This document shows, in pieces, positions 12,644-22,548 of a DNA stretch of 27,500 nt. Source of the DNA: Anaeromyces robustus (Eukaryota; Neocallimastigomycota; Neocallimastigomycetes; Neocallimastigales; Neocallimastigaceae). The stretch's first letter is position 1. The number at the start of each line of letters is the position of its first letter. The DNA is taken from assembly GCA_002104895.1 (NCBI GenBank), contig MCFG01000004.1, forward strand, positions 42,501 through 70,000, in the 5' to 3' direction. The translations under genes were made by a program, and so were the position numbers. Under the pieces are notes generated by a model. That model saw nothing but the letters and a program-made list of their open reading frames with translations, ran no database searches and was not told the DNA's origin.

Positions 12644-13470
12644 TTAAAATGGTCTTGGTGGTTGACCCTTATCATTCATATTATAATAGGTTGGTTCCTA
12701 TTTAATAAATATTATAAAAGAAATCAATTATATAATGCAAAAAGAAAAAAATAAATAAATAAAATTAATATTGATTTAAATATATTATATATATTTTTAT
12801 TTTTAGATAAAAAATAATATCATTTATATTTTTCAATTTAAAATACCTTAATTTCCCAAACAGTTTGGTTTTTACCAACAGAGAATTCCAAATCTTCCTT
12901 AGTAATTGAATCCCAGTACTTATAAACCATCATAACTGAAAGTAAAATGAAAGTAAAACCAAAGAATACACCATCAATGTAGTGTGCACAATAATTACAA
13001 ATTTCATTACCTAAAATAAATTCAGAAACGATACCAATGATATAGAAAGCAGCAGCGAATAAAATAGCACCTAATGGCCATTTTTCATCTAAAACAGTTA
13101 CAACAAGGAATACTTGCATTAAGAAGTAAATAAGAATTTCAGCACCATTAACAACAAAGAATAAAACGAATAGAATTAATGGTTTCTTAGGATCAAACAT
13201 TTGAGGAGATTGGAATGTTAAAAATGAAGCAGCAAAGTTAAGGCCAAATGAAAGAAGAGCAGCAACTCTTATAAGCTTTTATAACATAAAAAATTTAACA
13301 AAAAAATAAAAAAAAAATTTAAATATATATATTAAAATAAATATATAAATATATAAATGAAAATAAAAATAAATAAATATAAAATAATTCAAAAAAAAAA
13401 AAATTCATAATTATCATTTATATATAATATTATAATTATTATTAAAATAATATATATAAATATATAAGAT

Positions 13471-13501
<31 letters not shown>

Positions 13502-14448
13502 ATAAAATAATTCAAAAAAATACATAATTATCATTTATATATAATATTATAATTATTATTAAAATAATATATATAAATATATAAGATTAAAAATAAATAA
13601 ATAAATAAATATAAAATAATTCAAAAAAATACATAATTATCATTTATATATAATATTATAATTATTATAAATATCTTACCCATAAAGATTTTGGAGTACC
13701 ATCTTCAATCCATTGGAATGAAACAAAACCACTAAATAATAATGCTGTGCATGTAGCACCAACAATACCGAAGTAGGTGTGAACAACCCACTATAAATTA
13801 TATATATATATATAAAATATTAAGATTTTTTCTTTAATTTATATATTAATAGTATTAAGAATAATAATATATTTTTGAATAAGCATACAGGATAATATTC
13901 GCTATACATCGGTATTATACCAGTTGATGCAACTACTTCAACTATAATATATAAACAATAGTAATAATAAAATTTTACAACTTCTTTACGACCTATTTTA
14001 TTAAAACAAATAGAAAAAAATATTACATTTATTTAATATATTGTAATTCTTTTACTCTTTTTAAAATATATATACTATATCATATGAGAAATAAAAATAT
14101 ATATGAATTAAATAATAAAAATATACTAACCAACAGCGGTATATTTAGATTTAATATGTATAATCATAATGAAAGCCATAATAAGTGCAACTACAGCCAT
14201 AACAATTGTGGCTACAAAAAAATACAAGAATTTTTATAATATTACATTTATTAAAAATATTCCAATCAAATATAAATATATTATTTCAAATATTTACCTG
14301 CTTGGAAAATTAAATAACCATAAAATTCTAAATTTCTAGCATAGCATGTTGGCATAAATTTTTGTCCAACAAGAGAACAAAATGGTAATGAAGCTTGACT
14401 ACAAAAGAAATCAAAACTACCAAATTCAATAGTTGGAGTATCCGACAT
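12644..14448 (-). CDS. CHS7: Chitin synthase export chaperone, Chs7 family (6 exons, 309 residues)
   Basis: Chs7 is an ER multispanning protein that helps chitin synthase (Chs3 in yeast) leave the ER. Exons are 14448-14298, 14211-14131, 13992-13889, 13790-13680, 13275-12847 and 12697-12644. They sum to 930 bases and join in frame at every junction. The N-terminus shows the family FGSFDFFC...LPFC motif and PTCYARN (residues 33-39). The centre has FSGFVSFQWIEDGTPKSLW (131-149), and WPLG lies between two membrane segments. The C-terminus has the hallmark YKYWDSITKEDLEFSVG (267-283). About seven hydrophobic segments are visible (near 44-70, 84-106, 115-139, 150-170, 180-205, 210-232, 246-266). 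Length is close to yeast Chs7 (316). The last exon supplies the tail EPTYYNMNDKGQPPRPF; without it, reading into intron 5 would end the protein after WEIKVF. An in-frame TAG lies four codons before the chosen ATG. Family assignment rests on remembered sequence but is strong. Confidence 0.95.
13276..13679 (-). other. CHS7 intron 4, expanded by tandem repeats
   Basis: Donor GTAAGATATT at 13679 and acceptor ATAAAAG at 13276 bound a 404-base intron, three to four times longer than most of its siblings (86, 138, 98 and 149 bases). Most of it consists of about 2.7 copies of a 109-123-bp unit. The word AAAATAATTCAAAAAAA begins copies at 13381, 13504 and 13613. Copies differ mainly in the number of TAAA units and one poly(A) length. 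The acceptor ends AAAG, where the other four CHS7 introns end TAG. Confidence 0.88.
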
Positions 14449-15565
14449 CTTTTTTTTCTATTTAATAATTGATTTTGAATTATTAGTATTATATTTTTAT
14501 TTTATTATATATAATTTTTTTAAAATTAATATTTTTTTAATAATAAGCTTTCAATAAAAAAGCCTTTAATTTTTTAATTTGCCTTTAATATTCTATTATT
14601 TAAAAAAATTTTTTTAATATCTTTTTATTATTGTAAAAAAAAAATTTTTTAATTTTTATTAATAATTCTATATTTATTTTGATTCATCTTTTTTAGATTT
14701 TAATAATATCATATTACTATTACTATTTTTGATTTATTTCGTTTTACTAATAATAATTTTAAAAATGAAATACAATCTATTCTCTGTTATTAGATAATCA
14801 TTATCTATATAATCTTATTATTTTTTAAATTATTTAAAAATTCTGGTATATCTTTGTTATATCTTATATATATACTATTTACATTTAAATAAATATAATT
14901 GTTCTAAAAAAATGAATTTCTTTTCGAAAATATTATAATGTATAAAAATATGAAAATGATAAATAATAAATAATAAATTCAATTATATAATTTATTAAAG
15001 GTAAATAAAAAAATATATTTACTTTTTTTTATTAATCGGTTAAAATAAATTAAAATATATAATATTAAATATGAATTAATGAAATTTTATTTGTTTAATT
15101 TTTAATTTAGTTTTTCTTTTTTTAAAAGAATATCCTCTTTTATTATTATTCTTTTATCCTATTAATATGATGGTCTTTTATGAAGATTATTATTATTATT
15201 ATTATTTATTATATTTTGATATTATTGAATTATATTTCAAATATCTCCTTTAATTTGCTTATATTTTATTAATTTGTTGAAAATAATCGAACTTCAAAAG
15301 TGGTAATAATAATATATTATATTTTAATTATTTTTATCTCTTCCTTTTTTTTTTTTTTCTTTCTTTTTTTTATATTTTTACTTATTTATTACCCCTTCTA
15401 ATAGATTATAAAGAAAAATAAAATTACAAAATATAAAAGTTTTAAAATTTTTTTAAAAAAGTAAAAAAAAAAAAAAAAAAAAAAATTTTGTAAATAATAT
15501 TTCTTTTTTTTTTTATTAATATAAAATTATTATTATATTAATATAATAAAATTCTTTTTTATTTA

Positions 15566-15585
15566 TTTTATTTATTTATTTACTT

Positions 15586-15625
<40 letters not shown>

Positions 15626-15645
15626 TATTTATTTATTTATTTATT
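15566..15645. repeat. (TTTA)n tetranucleotide array
   Basis: About 80 bases of TTTA-type repeats on the plus strand with minor CTTA and TATT interruptions. Confidence 0.88.
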
Positions 15646-17127
15646 TTAATACTATTATTATTAATGATTATATAGTAAATTCTTCTATATTATTAAATAT
15701 TTGAGATATATATTCATTATAAAAATCATATACTAAATTATATTGTTATTATATTATAATAATACATTTATAATTATATTATATTTAATTTGATTAATTT
15801 GTTATATATAATATAAAAAGATATACCCTATTTAAATATATTAATATACAATTATATTAAAATATATTATGAACATTTAAAATAATATATATAAATATAA
15901 AACAACAAAATATATAAAAATGTTATTAATAAGCTTCATATAATAGAATATTAACATTTATTATATTATTATAAATAAATAATAAAAATAATATAAATCA
16001 TATAAATCATAATTTTTTTTATTTGTAATAACCATTTATTATTTTAATTATTATTATAATTATAATTATAATAATTATATATTATTATTTCAAACATCTA
16101 TTATTAAATAATTATATTTAATGAAAAAATAATAAATAAAATTCATAATAGATTAATATATTAAATGAATTGAATTATATAGACTGTTTATAATGTTTAT
16201 ATATTACCCTCAAATAAAACAGTCAAATTTAAATAAACATAATTAAACAAATTAATTTAAAGAACTAATTTAATTAAATTATATATAATTAATAATTATC
16301 CAATATATTGATTGTATTTACTTTTATAAAGATGGAGTATATTAAAATATAATTTAATATATATACAATATAAATTTTGTATAATATTATGTATTATAAT
16401 ATTATTATAAGTTATTAATTATTTGATAATTAATAATAAATAATAAATAATAAATAATAAATAATATTAAATATTTTTTAATACCATGTTAATAATAATA
16501 TCAATATTTGTATTTATCAAATAAATAAATTATAGGTAAATATATTAAATCAAATCTTATTATTATAAATTTTATATTATTAATATATTAAGGAATTATA
16601 TTAAATATATTTTAATATAATAATTTTAATATTCTAAAATATATTCCAAAATACTACCATTTTGATAATTATATTAAATAAATATATATAATATATTATT
16701 AAATAAATTAATAATAAGAAGTAAATGAATAATTTATATATTAATTAATAATTAAAAAAAATATGTTATTTGTATACATCAATAATTAATAATGTACATT
16801 AAAAAGAAAGCATATTAAAAAAAGAACCTATTTAATATTTAATAAAAAAGTTGATTATTAAATAACAAAAATATTATTGATTATATGATGGGAAGGGAAC
16901 TGGTTATAAATTTTATAATACATTTGTTATATAAAAAAATAAATAAAGATAAAAAAAAATTATAAATATATATACATAGATTACAATGCTTATTTCTTTA
17001 AATAATAAAAAAATAATGATTATATATTAAAATTTAATTGTATATATATAATATATAATGATTTTATACCGCATTTATTAATTTTTAAATTTGTATATTT
17101 CAATTTTTAAAAAATAAGTATTATTTG

Positions 17128-17129
17128 AT

Positions 17130-17212
<83 letters not shown>

Positions 17213-17315
17213 TTAATTTATTTATTAATTGATTTATTTATTTATTTATTAATTTATTTATTAATTGATTTATTTATTTATTTATTGATTTATTTATTTA
17301 TTGATTTATTGATTT

Positions 17316-17371
<56 letters not shown>

Positions 17372-17372
17372 T
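17128..17372. repeat. Long (TTTA)n array with TTAATTGA interruptions
   Basis: About 245 bases of TTTA repeats. The middle part (17211-17320) carries recurring interruptions of the form TTAATTTATTTATTAATTGA. An interrupted block appears at least twice (near 17212 and 17250), so it was duplicated as a unit within the array. Confidence 0.9.
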
Positions 17373-18513
17373 TTTTGTGTTTACCTTAAATATAATATTT
17401 TCAGTTATACAAAAAATTGACTTAATATATTAAATGTATGACAAATTAATTTTATTTATACTCTTATAATATATTACAATATAAGGAATTCTTATATTGT
17501 ATAAGCTTTATATATAATAATATTTTTGGATTAATTAATTAGTATTACTTAAAATTGCTTAAAATAGAAAAAATGTTTTATTACATTGTAATTAATAATG
17601 TATACGTTAGTAAATACATCAACAATATTATTATTTTTTTCACTTATTCATTTATTGACATTCATACCTCTTTTTTATATAATATCATACTAATAGCAAG
17701 AAATATATAAACTTTTTTAATAATAGTTTATGTTAAATAAGCATTTTTTTTAAATTATTTAATATTATATCATCATTTATTTAGTGAAAGAAGGTTCATA
17801 TAATAAAATATTAATATTTATTATATTTATTATTATATATAAAATTTATTACGAATGATTGGTCTATATCAATATTTAATTTCTCATATTTCATTAAATG
17901 ACAGTAAAGAAAAAACTAAAAAAAATTAATATATAATTAACCTAACCATATCATAAATAATTTACAATAAAACAAAAAAGTTACAGATAATTAAGTTACA
18001 GATATTAAACTATATAAAATAAATAATTTATGACATAAACTTTTATATATATATATATTAGAAGGGAAAAAATAATAGTAAAAATCCAGTTAGAATTGTA
18101 ATAATTGATAAATAATATATATTTAAATAAAAAAAATATTTTATAATAAGTTTTGCGATAAATATGAAATGTATTTATTGTATCATAAACCTTATTCTTT
18201 TATTATAAAAAAACCATTTCATTACATATTTTTTTTTATCTAATATTTTTTTATCTAATATATAATTCCTTTTTTTTAAATCTCTACAGTGAATATTTTA
18301 CAATTATTAACATGTTTTTATACAAATTGATAAAATAGTAATAATACTAATTTATAATAATAATAATAATATTTATAAATTAAAAAAAAAAAAACAGATT
18401 AAATTAAAACATATTATAAGAGAAGCTTTTTTTTTATTATTATTTAAATATCCAAAAATTAATAATGATCAATGACCAATATTTCATTATTTACAAAAAG
18501 AGTTTTCTTCAAA

Positions 18514-18742
18514 AAAATAAAATAAAATAAAATAAAATAAAATAAAATAAAATAAAATAAAATAAAATAAAATAAAATAAAATAAAATAAAATAAAATAA
18601 AATAAAATAAAATAAAATAAAATAAAATAAAATAAAATAAAATAAAATAAAATAAAATAAAATAAAATAAAATAAAATAAAATAAAATAAAATAAAATAA
18701 AATAAAATAAAATAAAATAAAATAAAATAAAATAAAATAAAA
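18514..18742. repeat. (AAAAT)n pentanucleotide array, about 46 copies
   Basis: About 229 bases of essentially perfect AAAAT repeat, the longest pure simple repeat in the window. It grades at its right end into AAATT units and then into a 39-bp tandem repeat. The purity suggests recent expansion. Confidence 0.95.
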
Positions 18743-18860
18743 TTAAATTAAATTAAATTAAAGAAAGAAAGAAATATATATATAAATTAAATTAAATTAA
18801 AGAAAGAAAGAAATATATATATAAATTAAATTAAATTAAAGAAAGAAAGAAATATATATA
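18743..18860. repeat. 39-bp tandem repeat, three copies, at the edge of the (AAAAT)n array
   Basis: Each copy consists of AAATT units, then AAAGAAAGAAAGAAA, then an (AT) run. The word TTAAAGAAAG recurs at 18758, 18797 and 18836, exactly 39 bp apart. The copies are nearly identical, so this is a recent duplication that joined three different microsatellites into one minisatellite unit. Confidence 0.92.
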
Positions 18861-19227
18861 CTTAAAAAAAGAAAAAGAAATATTTAATCTATTATATATT
18901 TACAAAAAGGTTAAAAGAATTTTTTCCCACCTACTAATCTTTTTCTCAACTATTATTAATAATTATTCATCATTAAGATTAGGTATATATATAATATAAT
19001 ATAATATAATATAATATAAATATAATTTTATTGTACAAATATTTTTTATTCATTATTTATTTTGTATTTATTTTGATTATTATTCAATTTACTTTTTATT
19101 TATAAGTATATAAATTGTTATAAATATTTTCATATTTTCATTAAAGACATATATTGCCCAATTATGACCGTTTTATCATAAATAAATAGTTTAATAATAT
19201 ATTCATATTTTTATTATGTTTTTATAA

Positions 19228-19239
19228 ATAAAAATATAG
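19228..19239. repeat. Target-site duplication of the LINE, 3' copy
   Basis: The 12-base word ATAAAAATATAG lies directly next to the poly(T) that marks the LINE poly(A) tail. The same 12 bases occur at 20137-20148 at the truncated 5' end. The sequence is A/T-rich, so some chance matching is possible, but both copies abut the element ends exactly. Confidence 0.8.
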
Positions 19240-19270
<31 letters not shown>

Positions 19271-19293
19271 TGGCACACAATTTGTACGTCAAC

Positions 19294-19299
19294 TTTATT
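19294..19299 (-). terminator. Poly(A) signal AATAAA of the LINE
   Basis: AATAAA on the minus strand, 26 bases before the start of the 28-A tail. This is the normal spacing for cleavage and polyadenylation. Confidence 0.75.
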
Positions 19300-19506
19300 G
19301 AATTTAAATATTAAAATACATGAATCATAAAAAAAACACATAATGAAAAAAAAAAAATGATACTACTAAAAAAAAATAAAAACCAGTAATATATTATAGA
19401 TAATAATAAATAATACTGGAGGGAAAAAAAATAGTATAATAATATTTAAAAACAATAAATCCATACAAGCCCTTAATTCTAAATATAGAATTAAAGTAAA
19501 ATTGAT

Positions 19507-20136
19507 CTATCCTATTCCACTAGGGTCGGAAATAGGATCGGCATTTGCCCTACTAGGCTGTCCTACTGTGTTATCAGCAATGACGTTCCTGGAGAGGTTG
19601 GTTTTAAATTTATTGAACAATATATGTTGTCTTTTACAGACAACAGGCATGATATCATTCAATAGAGCCGCAGATCGCAACAAGAATGGGGATTTTGAAT
19701 AAGTACCAGATTCAGTCTGACACTTAAACAAACATTCCCATTCCTTTTTGTATGGACTATTGTTAATTCTATCACTAAAACCATAATCTCTACCACCAAT
19801 TAAAAAAATATATATTCTATACCTATTAACTATTTTTTTACTACCTAATATATCTATATTACTTATACTATTATTACTACTTTTATAACCCTTAACAATA
19901 CTATTAATTCTATTATCTACACTAGGGTTATTACTGGTCCTAACTAAACTATTAAAAAGACTATCTAAAAAATAAAAAAAATTTCTATCTAGATCAGAGA
20001 AGTGATCAATACGAAGATTTTTAAATAAGAAACAATTTATAAACCAATGATCAATTCTCTGATAACTGTCACAATGGAAACAACATGAACAACAATTAAT
20101 CATTTTTGCAGCTTTAGCAACTCTAGCATCGATTTT
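19507..20136 (-). CDS. C-terminal fragment of LINE reverse-transcriptase protein with zinc knuckle
   Basis: Open frame inside the LINE, starting at the truncation point with KIDARVAKAAK and ending in DPSGIG before the stop. The Cys/His knuckle (20032-20084) is the only recognisable motif. The approximately 170 residues after it (NLRIDHFSDLDRNFF onward) match the usual position of the variable C-terminal tail in such elements. There is no start codon belonging to the element, so this is a non-functional remnant. An open frame on the opposite strand (19502-19702) is a shadow of it. Confidence 0.75.
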   Translation of the reverse strand, partial: KIDARVAKAAKMINCCSCCFHCDSYQRIDHWFINCFLFKNLRIDHFSDLDRNFFYFLDSLFNSLVRTSNNPSVDNRINSIVKGYKSSNNSISNIDILGSKKIVNRYRIYIFLIGGRDYGFSDRINNSPYKKEWECLFKCQTESGTYSKSPFLLRSAALLNDIMPVVCKRQHILFNKFKTNLSRNVIADNTVGQPSRANADPISDPSGIG

Positions 20137-20148
20137 ATAAAAATATAG
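20137..20148. repeat. Target-site duplication of the LINE, 5' copy
   Basis: ATAAAAATATAG, identical to 19228-19239. It marks the 5' truncation point of the LINE at 20136. Confidence 0.8.
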
Positions 20149-20418
20149 TAAAATCAATTTTATTAATAATAAATTATTATTTTTGATTTATTAATAGCTT
20201 ATTTTAAAATGAAATTCTTGATGAAAATTTAAACTACAAAATCAATAAATTTAACATTAAAATATACAATATTAATTGTATATGTTAAAATTTCTTCAAA
20301 TATTATTTTAACCAAAAATTTCACCATATTATAAATAAATAATAAATAAATAAATAAATAAATAAAACATGATATTTAACACTAATAATTTAAACATTAT
20401 TCATATAAAATTAATACT

Positions 20419-20695
20419 TTCTTGAAACCATAATGTTTTCATATCTATATAAAATTATTAAAAATAAAAAAATTATATTAATTTCATTTCTTTTTTTTTT
20501 TTTTTTTTAATTTTCTCGAAACCAAAATATTTTCATACTACGTATATTATTAAAAATAAAAAATATATTAATTTCATTTTTCTTTTTTTTAATTTTAATC
20601 CTTTTAAATAAATTTCCATTATTATTCAGTTTAAAATATTAATTTTTTTTTTTTTAATTTCAATTCTTTTTAAATAAATTTCCATTATTATTCAT
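20419..20695. repeat. Two adjacent tandem duplications
   Basis: First pair, about 95 bp apart: CTTGAAACCATAATGTTTTC (from 20421) and CTCGAAACCAAAATATTTTC (from 20515). Each is followed by a similar ATTATTAAAAATAAAAAA...ATATTAATTTCATTT tail. Second pair, about 65 bp apart: a 28-29-base word containing AAATAAATTTCCATTATTAT at 20601-20628 and 20666-20694. Each is preceded by a poly(T) run. Function unknown; both are probably slippage or small local duplications. Confidence 0.75.
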
Positions 20696-21121
20696 AATAA
20701 CTAATTCAAATTTCAAAATAATAATAAATAAATAAATTATATTTAAAAATAAAAGATAACAAATAATAATTAATATTCTTATATTTAAATATTTAATTTC
20801 CAATTTATATAAAAAAATAAATATATACTAATTTTTGCTTATATTTTAATCCTGACATAAAATTCTTTCGTGATAAATATATTTTTCATTCTTTCTTTTT
20901 TATAAATTCAATAAATATATTGTAAATCTATTTTCCTTTCCACTTCACAAAATTAACATTTTTCCTAAATTTTTATTATATAGTTTTGCACATGATGTAA
21001 ATCCTCAAAAAAATAATTGTTCTTGAATAAATACTCATACTCTTGAATAATAAATGTTAAATGTATATTTAATAAATATTATTTTATTTTTACACTGTTA
21101 CACTTTATTATTTTAATGATC

Positions 21122-21127
21122 TTTATT
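21122..21127 (-). terminator. Possible poly(A) signal of the eL20 gene
   Basis: AATAAA on the minus strand about 56 bases after the stop codon, in AAAATAAAGATC. The position is reasonable, but such words are frequent in this composition. Confidence 0.4.
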
Positions 21128-21182
21128 TTGTTTTCTTTCATGACAAGATTTCCAAAAAAAATTTAATATGTTATTAAACTTC

Positions 21183-22193
21183 TTAGAAAGTGCTTGGGCG
21201 CTTGGCAACGAAAGTAGAGTTGTTCTTCTTGCTTTCCTTAACAGTGATACGGTGTGGAATTGGGAAGCTAAGATCATTTTGAATTAATTGCTTGACGTAT
21301 GGACGACGAACATCGGCAGACTTAACTTCAGCAACACGAATGATTTGGACAGAACCGAAACGGACTCTGTGACGGGCAGCCATATCTTGGTCTATATTTT
21401 ATAATAATTATATAAATTATATTTTTCGATAAATAACATATTTTTTCTTATACCTGCATATTATTATCAAATTTAATTATAAAACTTACAGCAGTTAGTG
21501 ACAGCATCGGTACGAGATAATTGACGGTATTCCTTGTACATGTTGTGGGTACCAGAACGAGAATCGTAACGAAGCCAGATACCGTAGGTTTTGACTTGGT
21601 TCTTCTTTTCGAAGATCTTTTTTAATTAAATATATTTAATATATTTACAAAATTTCATTAATATTTGCTATGTCCATTTTCCTTATCCATTCATCATTTT
21701 TACATATTTCATAAGAATTATAAATTTATATATTCTATTTAAATTACTTACTTCAGAAACGTTAACAATTTCACCAGACATCTTCTTGACCTTGTTGACC
21801 TTCTTTAAGAAATACCAGAATCTGCTCTTAGCAATAACTGGGTTTGGAGCAAATAATCTCATTCTGAAAAGACGTGGGTTAGCATCCTTTTCAGATGGAA
21901 GCTTACGACCAACAACTTGATATTCGTGTAACTATTATTTATATTAATATAAAAATATTATAATATAAATATTTAATGGATTAATAAGTGTTCAACATTA
22001 TATTATGTAAAGTGTATTGTTTATATATTAATTTAATAAATCCATCAATAACAAAATATAATATACACCATTGCTGTCTACTAAATTAAAATTAACACCA
22101 AAATTTAAAAATTTAAAAGCAAAGAAAGAAAAACCAAAAATTCACAACACTTAAATAATTTATAATTAAAAAAAACAATTATTCATTTACCAT
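21183..22193 (-). CDS. RPL20: 60S ribosomal protein eL20 (formerly L20/L18a), 4 exons, 172 residues
   Basis: Structural protein of the large cytosolic ribosomal subunit. Exons are 22193-22191 (ATG only), 21931-21752, 21616-21490 and 21391-21183, totalling 519 bases and joining in frame. The protein opens [13 protein letters not shown], matching the family pattern EYQVxGRxLP. It contains [12 protein letters not shown] and [12 protein letters not shown] (50-61), the signature [20 protein letters not shown] (72-91), [14 protein letters not shown] (104-117), [16 protein letters not shown], and the C-terminal KRPSTF. Length equals yeast Rpl20 (172), although the usual final Tyr is missing. Codons are strongly biased to C- or G-ending forms (AAG, AAC, TTC, GGT, CGT), unlike the kinase gene, as expected for a highly expressed gene. 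Introns are 259, 135 and 98 bases with GTAAAT, GTAAGT and GTAAGT donors. Confidence 0.97.
21932..22190 (-). other. eL20 intron 1, directly after the ATG codon
   Basis: A 259-base intron with donor GTAAAT immediately after the ATG and acceptor TAATAG before TTACACGAA. An intron at or just after the start codon is a common arrangement in fungal ribosomal protein genes. The middle (about 22060-22145) is a little richer in G/C than the rest. No convincing snoRNA could be defined within it. Confidence 0.85.
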
Positions 22194-22211
22194 ATCTACT
22201 GATTTCAATAT

Positions 22212-22280
22212 GAGAAAAAAGAGAGATTAAAATAAGTCTATTCAATTAGTTTTCTTTATAATTTATTTTTTTATGATTGG
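22212..22280 (-). promoter_or_regulatory. Putative eL20 promoter: CCAAT box, TATA-like site and pyrimidine-rich leader
   Basis: Reading toward the gene: CCAAT at 22280-22276 (in TAACCAATCA), 83 bases before the ATG; TATAAAG at 22260-22254; and a 15-base all-pyrimidine tract TCTCTCTTTTTTCTC at 22226-22212, about 20 bases before the ATG. Pyrimidine-rich tracts near the start of transcription are typical of ribosomal protein genes. These are motif matches only, and TATA-like words are common in this composition. Confidence 0.4.
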
Positions 22281-22425
22281 TTAGTATTAAATTTTTGAAT
22301 ATGATTCGTTAATAACAAAACTGACACAGCCACAAAATTTCATTTTAATATATTGAAATTTTGAAATTATTAAATTTTAAGATTAAAAATTTAAAATTTA
22401 GATCAAAAATTTTAAATTTCTAGTG

Positions 22426-22548
22426 TATATAATATTTTTTAAATGAATTTATTTAATAAATAATTATATAAAAATATTTTTTAAATGGAGTTATTTATTA
22501 ATGTTATTAATAAAAAATGTATAAAAATATTTTTTAAATTGAATTATA
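22426..22548. repeat. Short imperfect repeat, three copies
   Basis: Variants of TATAAAAATATTTTTTAAAT followed by G/T-containing bases occur at about 22427-22450, 22467-22494 and 22520-22547, in the spacer upstream of eL20. Copy spacing is about 40-53 bp. Probably old local duplication. Confidence 0.55.

Larger units (their letters stand above)
14449..19227. other. Gene-free A/T-rich region upstream of CHS7
   Basis: Nearly 4.8 kb without a supportable gene. The first few hundred bases would be the CHS7 promoter and 5' leader (the ATG is preceded by AGAAAAAAAAG), but no specific site can be named. It contains poly(A) and poly(T) runs (15466-15485), (TTTA)n arrays, the giant (AAAAT)n array, and an 8-bp inverted repeat GACTGTTT/AAACAGTC at 16182-16189 and 16217-16224. 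A roughly 45-base word around TTCATATAATA(G/A)AATATTAA occurs at about 15932-15978 and again, diverged, at about 17793-17835. No tRNA-like box or RNA gene was found. Confidence 0.68.
19240..20136 (-). mobile_element. 5'-truncated LINE (non-LTR retrotransposon) with poly(A) tail
   Basis: An 897-base insertion in minus orientation, visibly less A/T-rich than its surroundings. From its 5' end it carries about 209 open codons of the end of a LINE ORF2-type protein, then a stop at 19507, a 3' UTR of about 240 bases, AATAAA at 19294-19299, and 28 A residues (19240-19267 read as T on plus). The coding part shows the C-terminal zinc knuckle of LINE reverse transcriptases, C-x2-C-x7-H-x4-C, at 20032-20084, within CFHCDSYQRIDHWFINC. 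The RT and endonuclease domains are absent, as expected for 5' truncation during target-primed reverse transcription. It is flanked by a 12-bp target-site duplication. The open remaining frame and intact tail point to a fairly recent insertion. I cannot name the clade from this piece. Confidence 0.85.
20149..21182. other. A/T-rich spacer downstream of the eL20 gene
   Basis: No gene seen. The right-hand 100-200 bases should be the eL20 3' UTR. The centre (20419-20695) holds two small tandem duplications listed separately, and (AAAT)n occurs near 20336-20366. A slightly more mixed stretch at 20840-21050 has no open frame of note. Confidence 0.65.

Noticed and set aside
19502-19702. 66-codon open frame on the plus strand
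   Set aside because: It is antisense to the LINE coding tail, which has the zinc knuckle, poly(A) signal and tail on the other strand.
22003-22077. Possible half of an H/ACA snoRNA in eL20 intron 1 (ACAGCA, a short hairpin, then ACA)
   Set aside because: The stem is only about 7 bp with a largely unpaired loop, no matching 5' hairpin is visible, and such box words are expected by chance in this composition.
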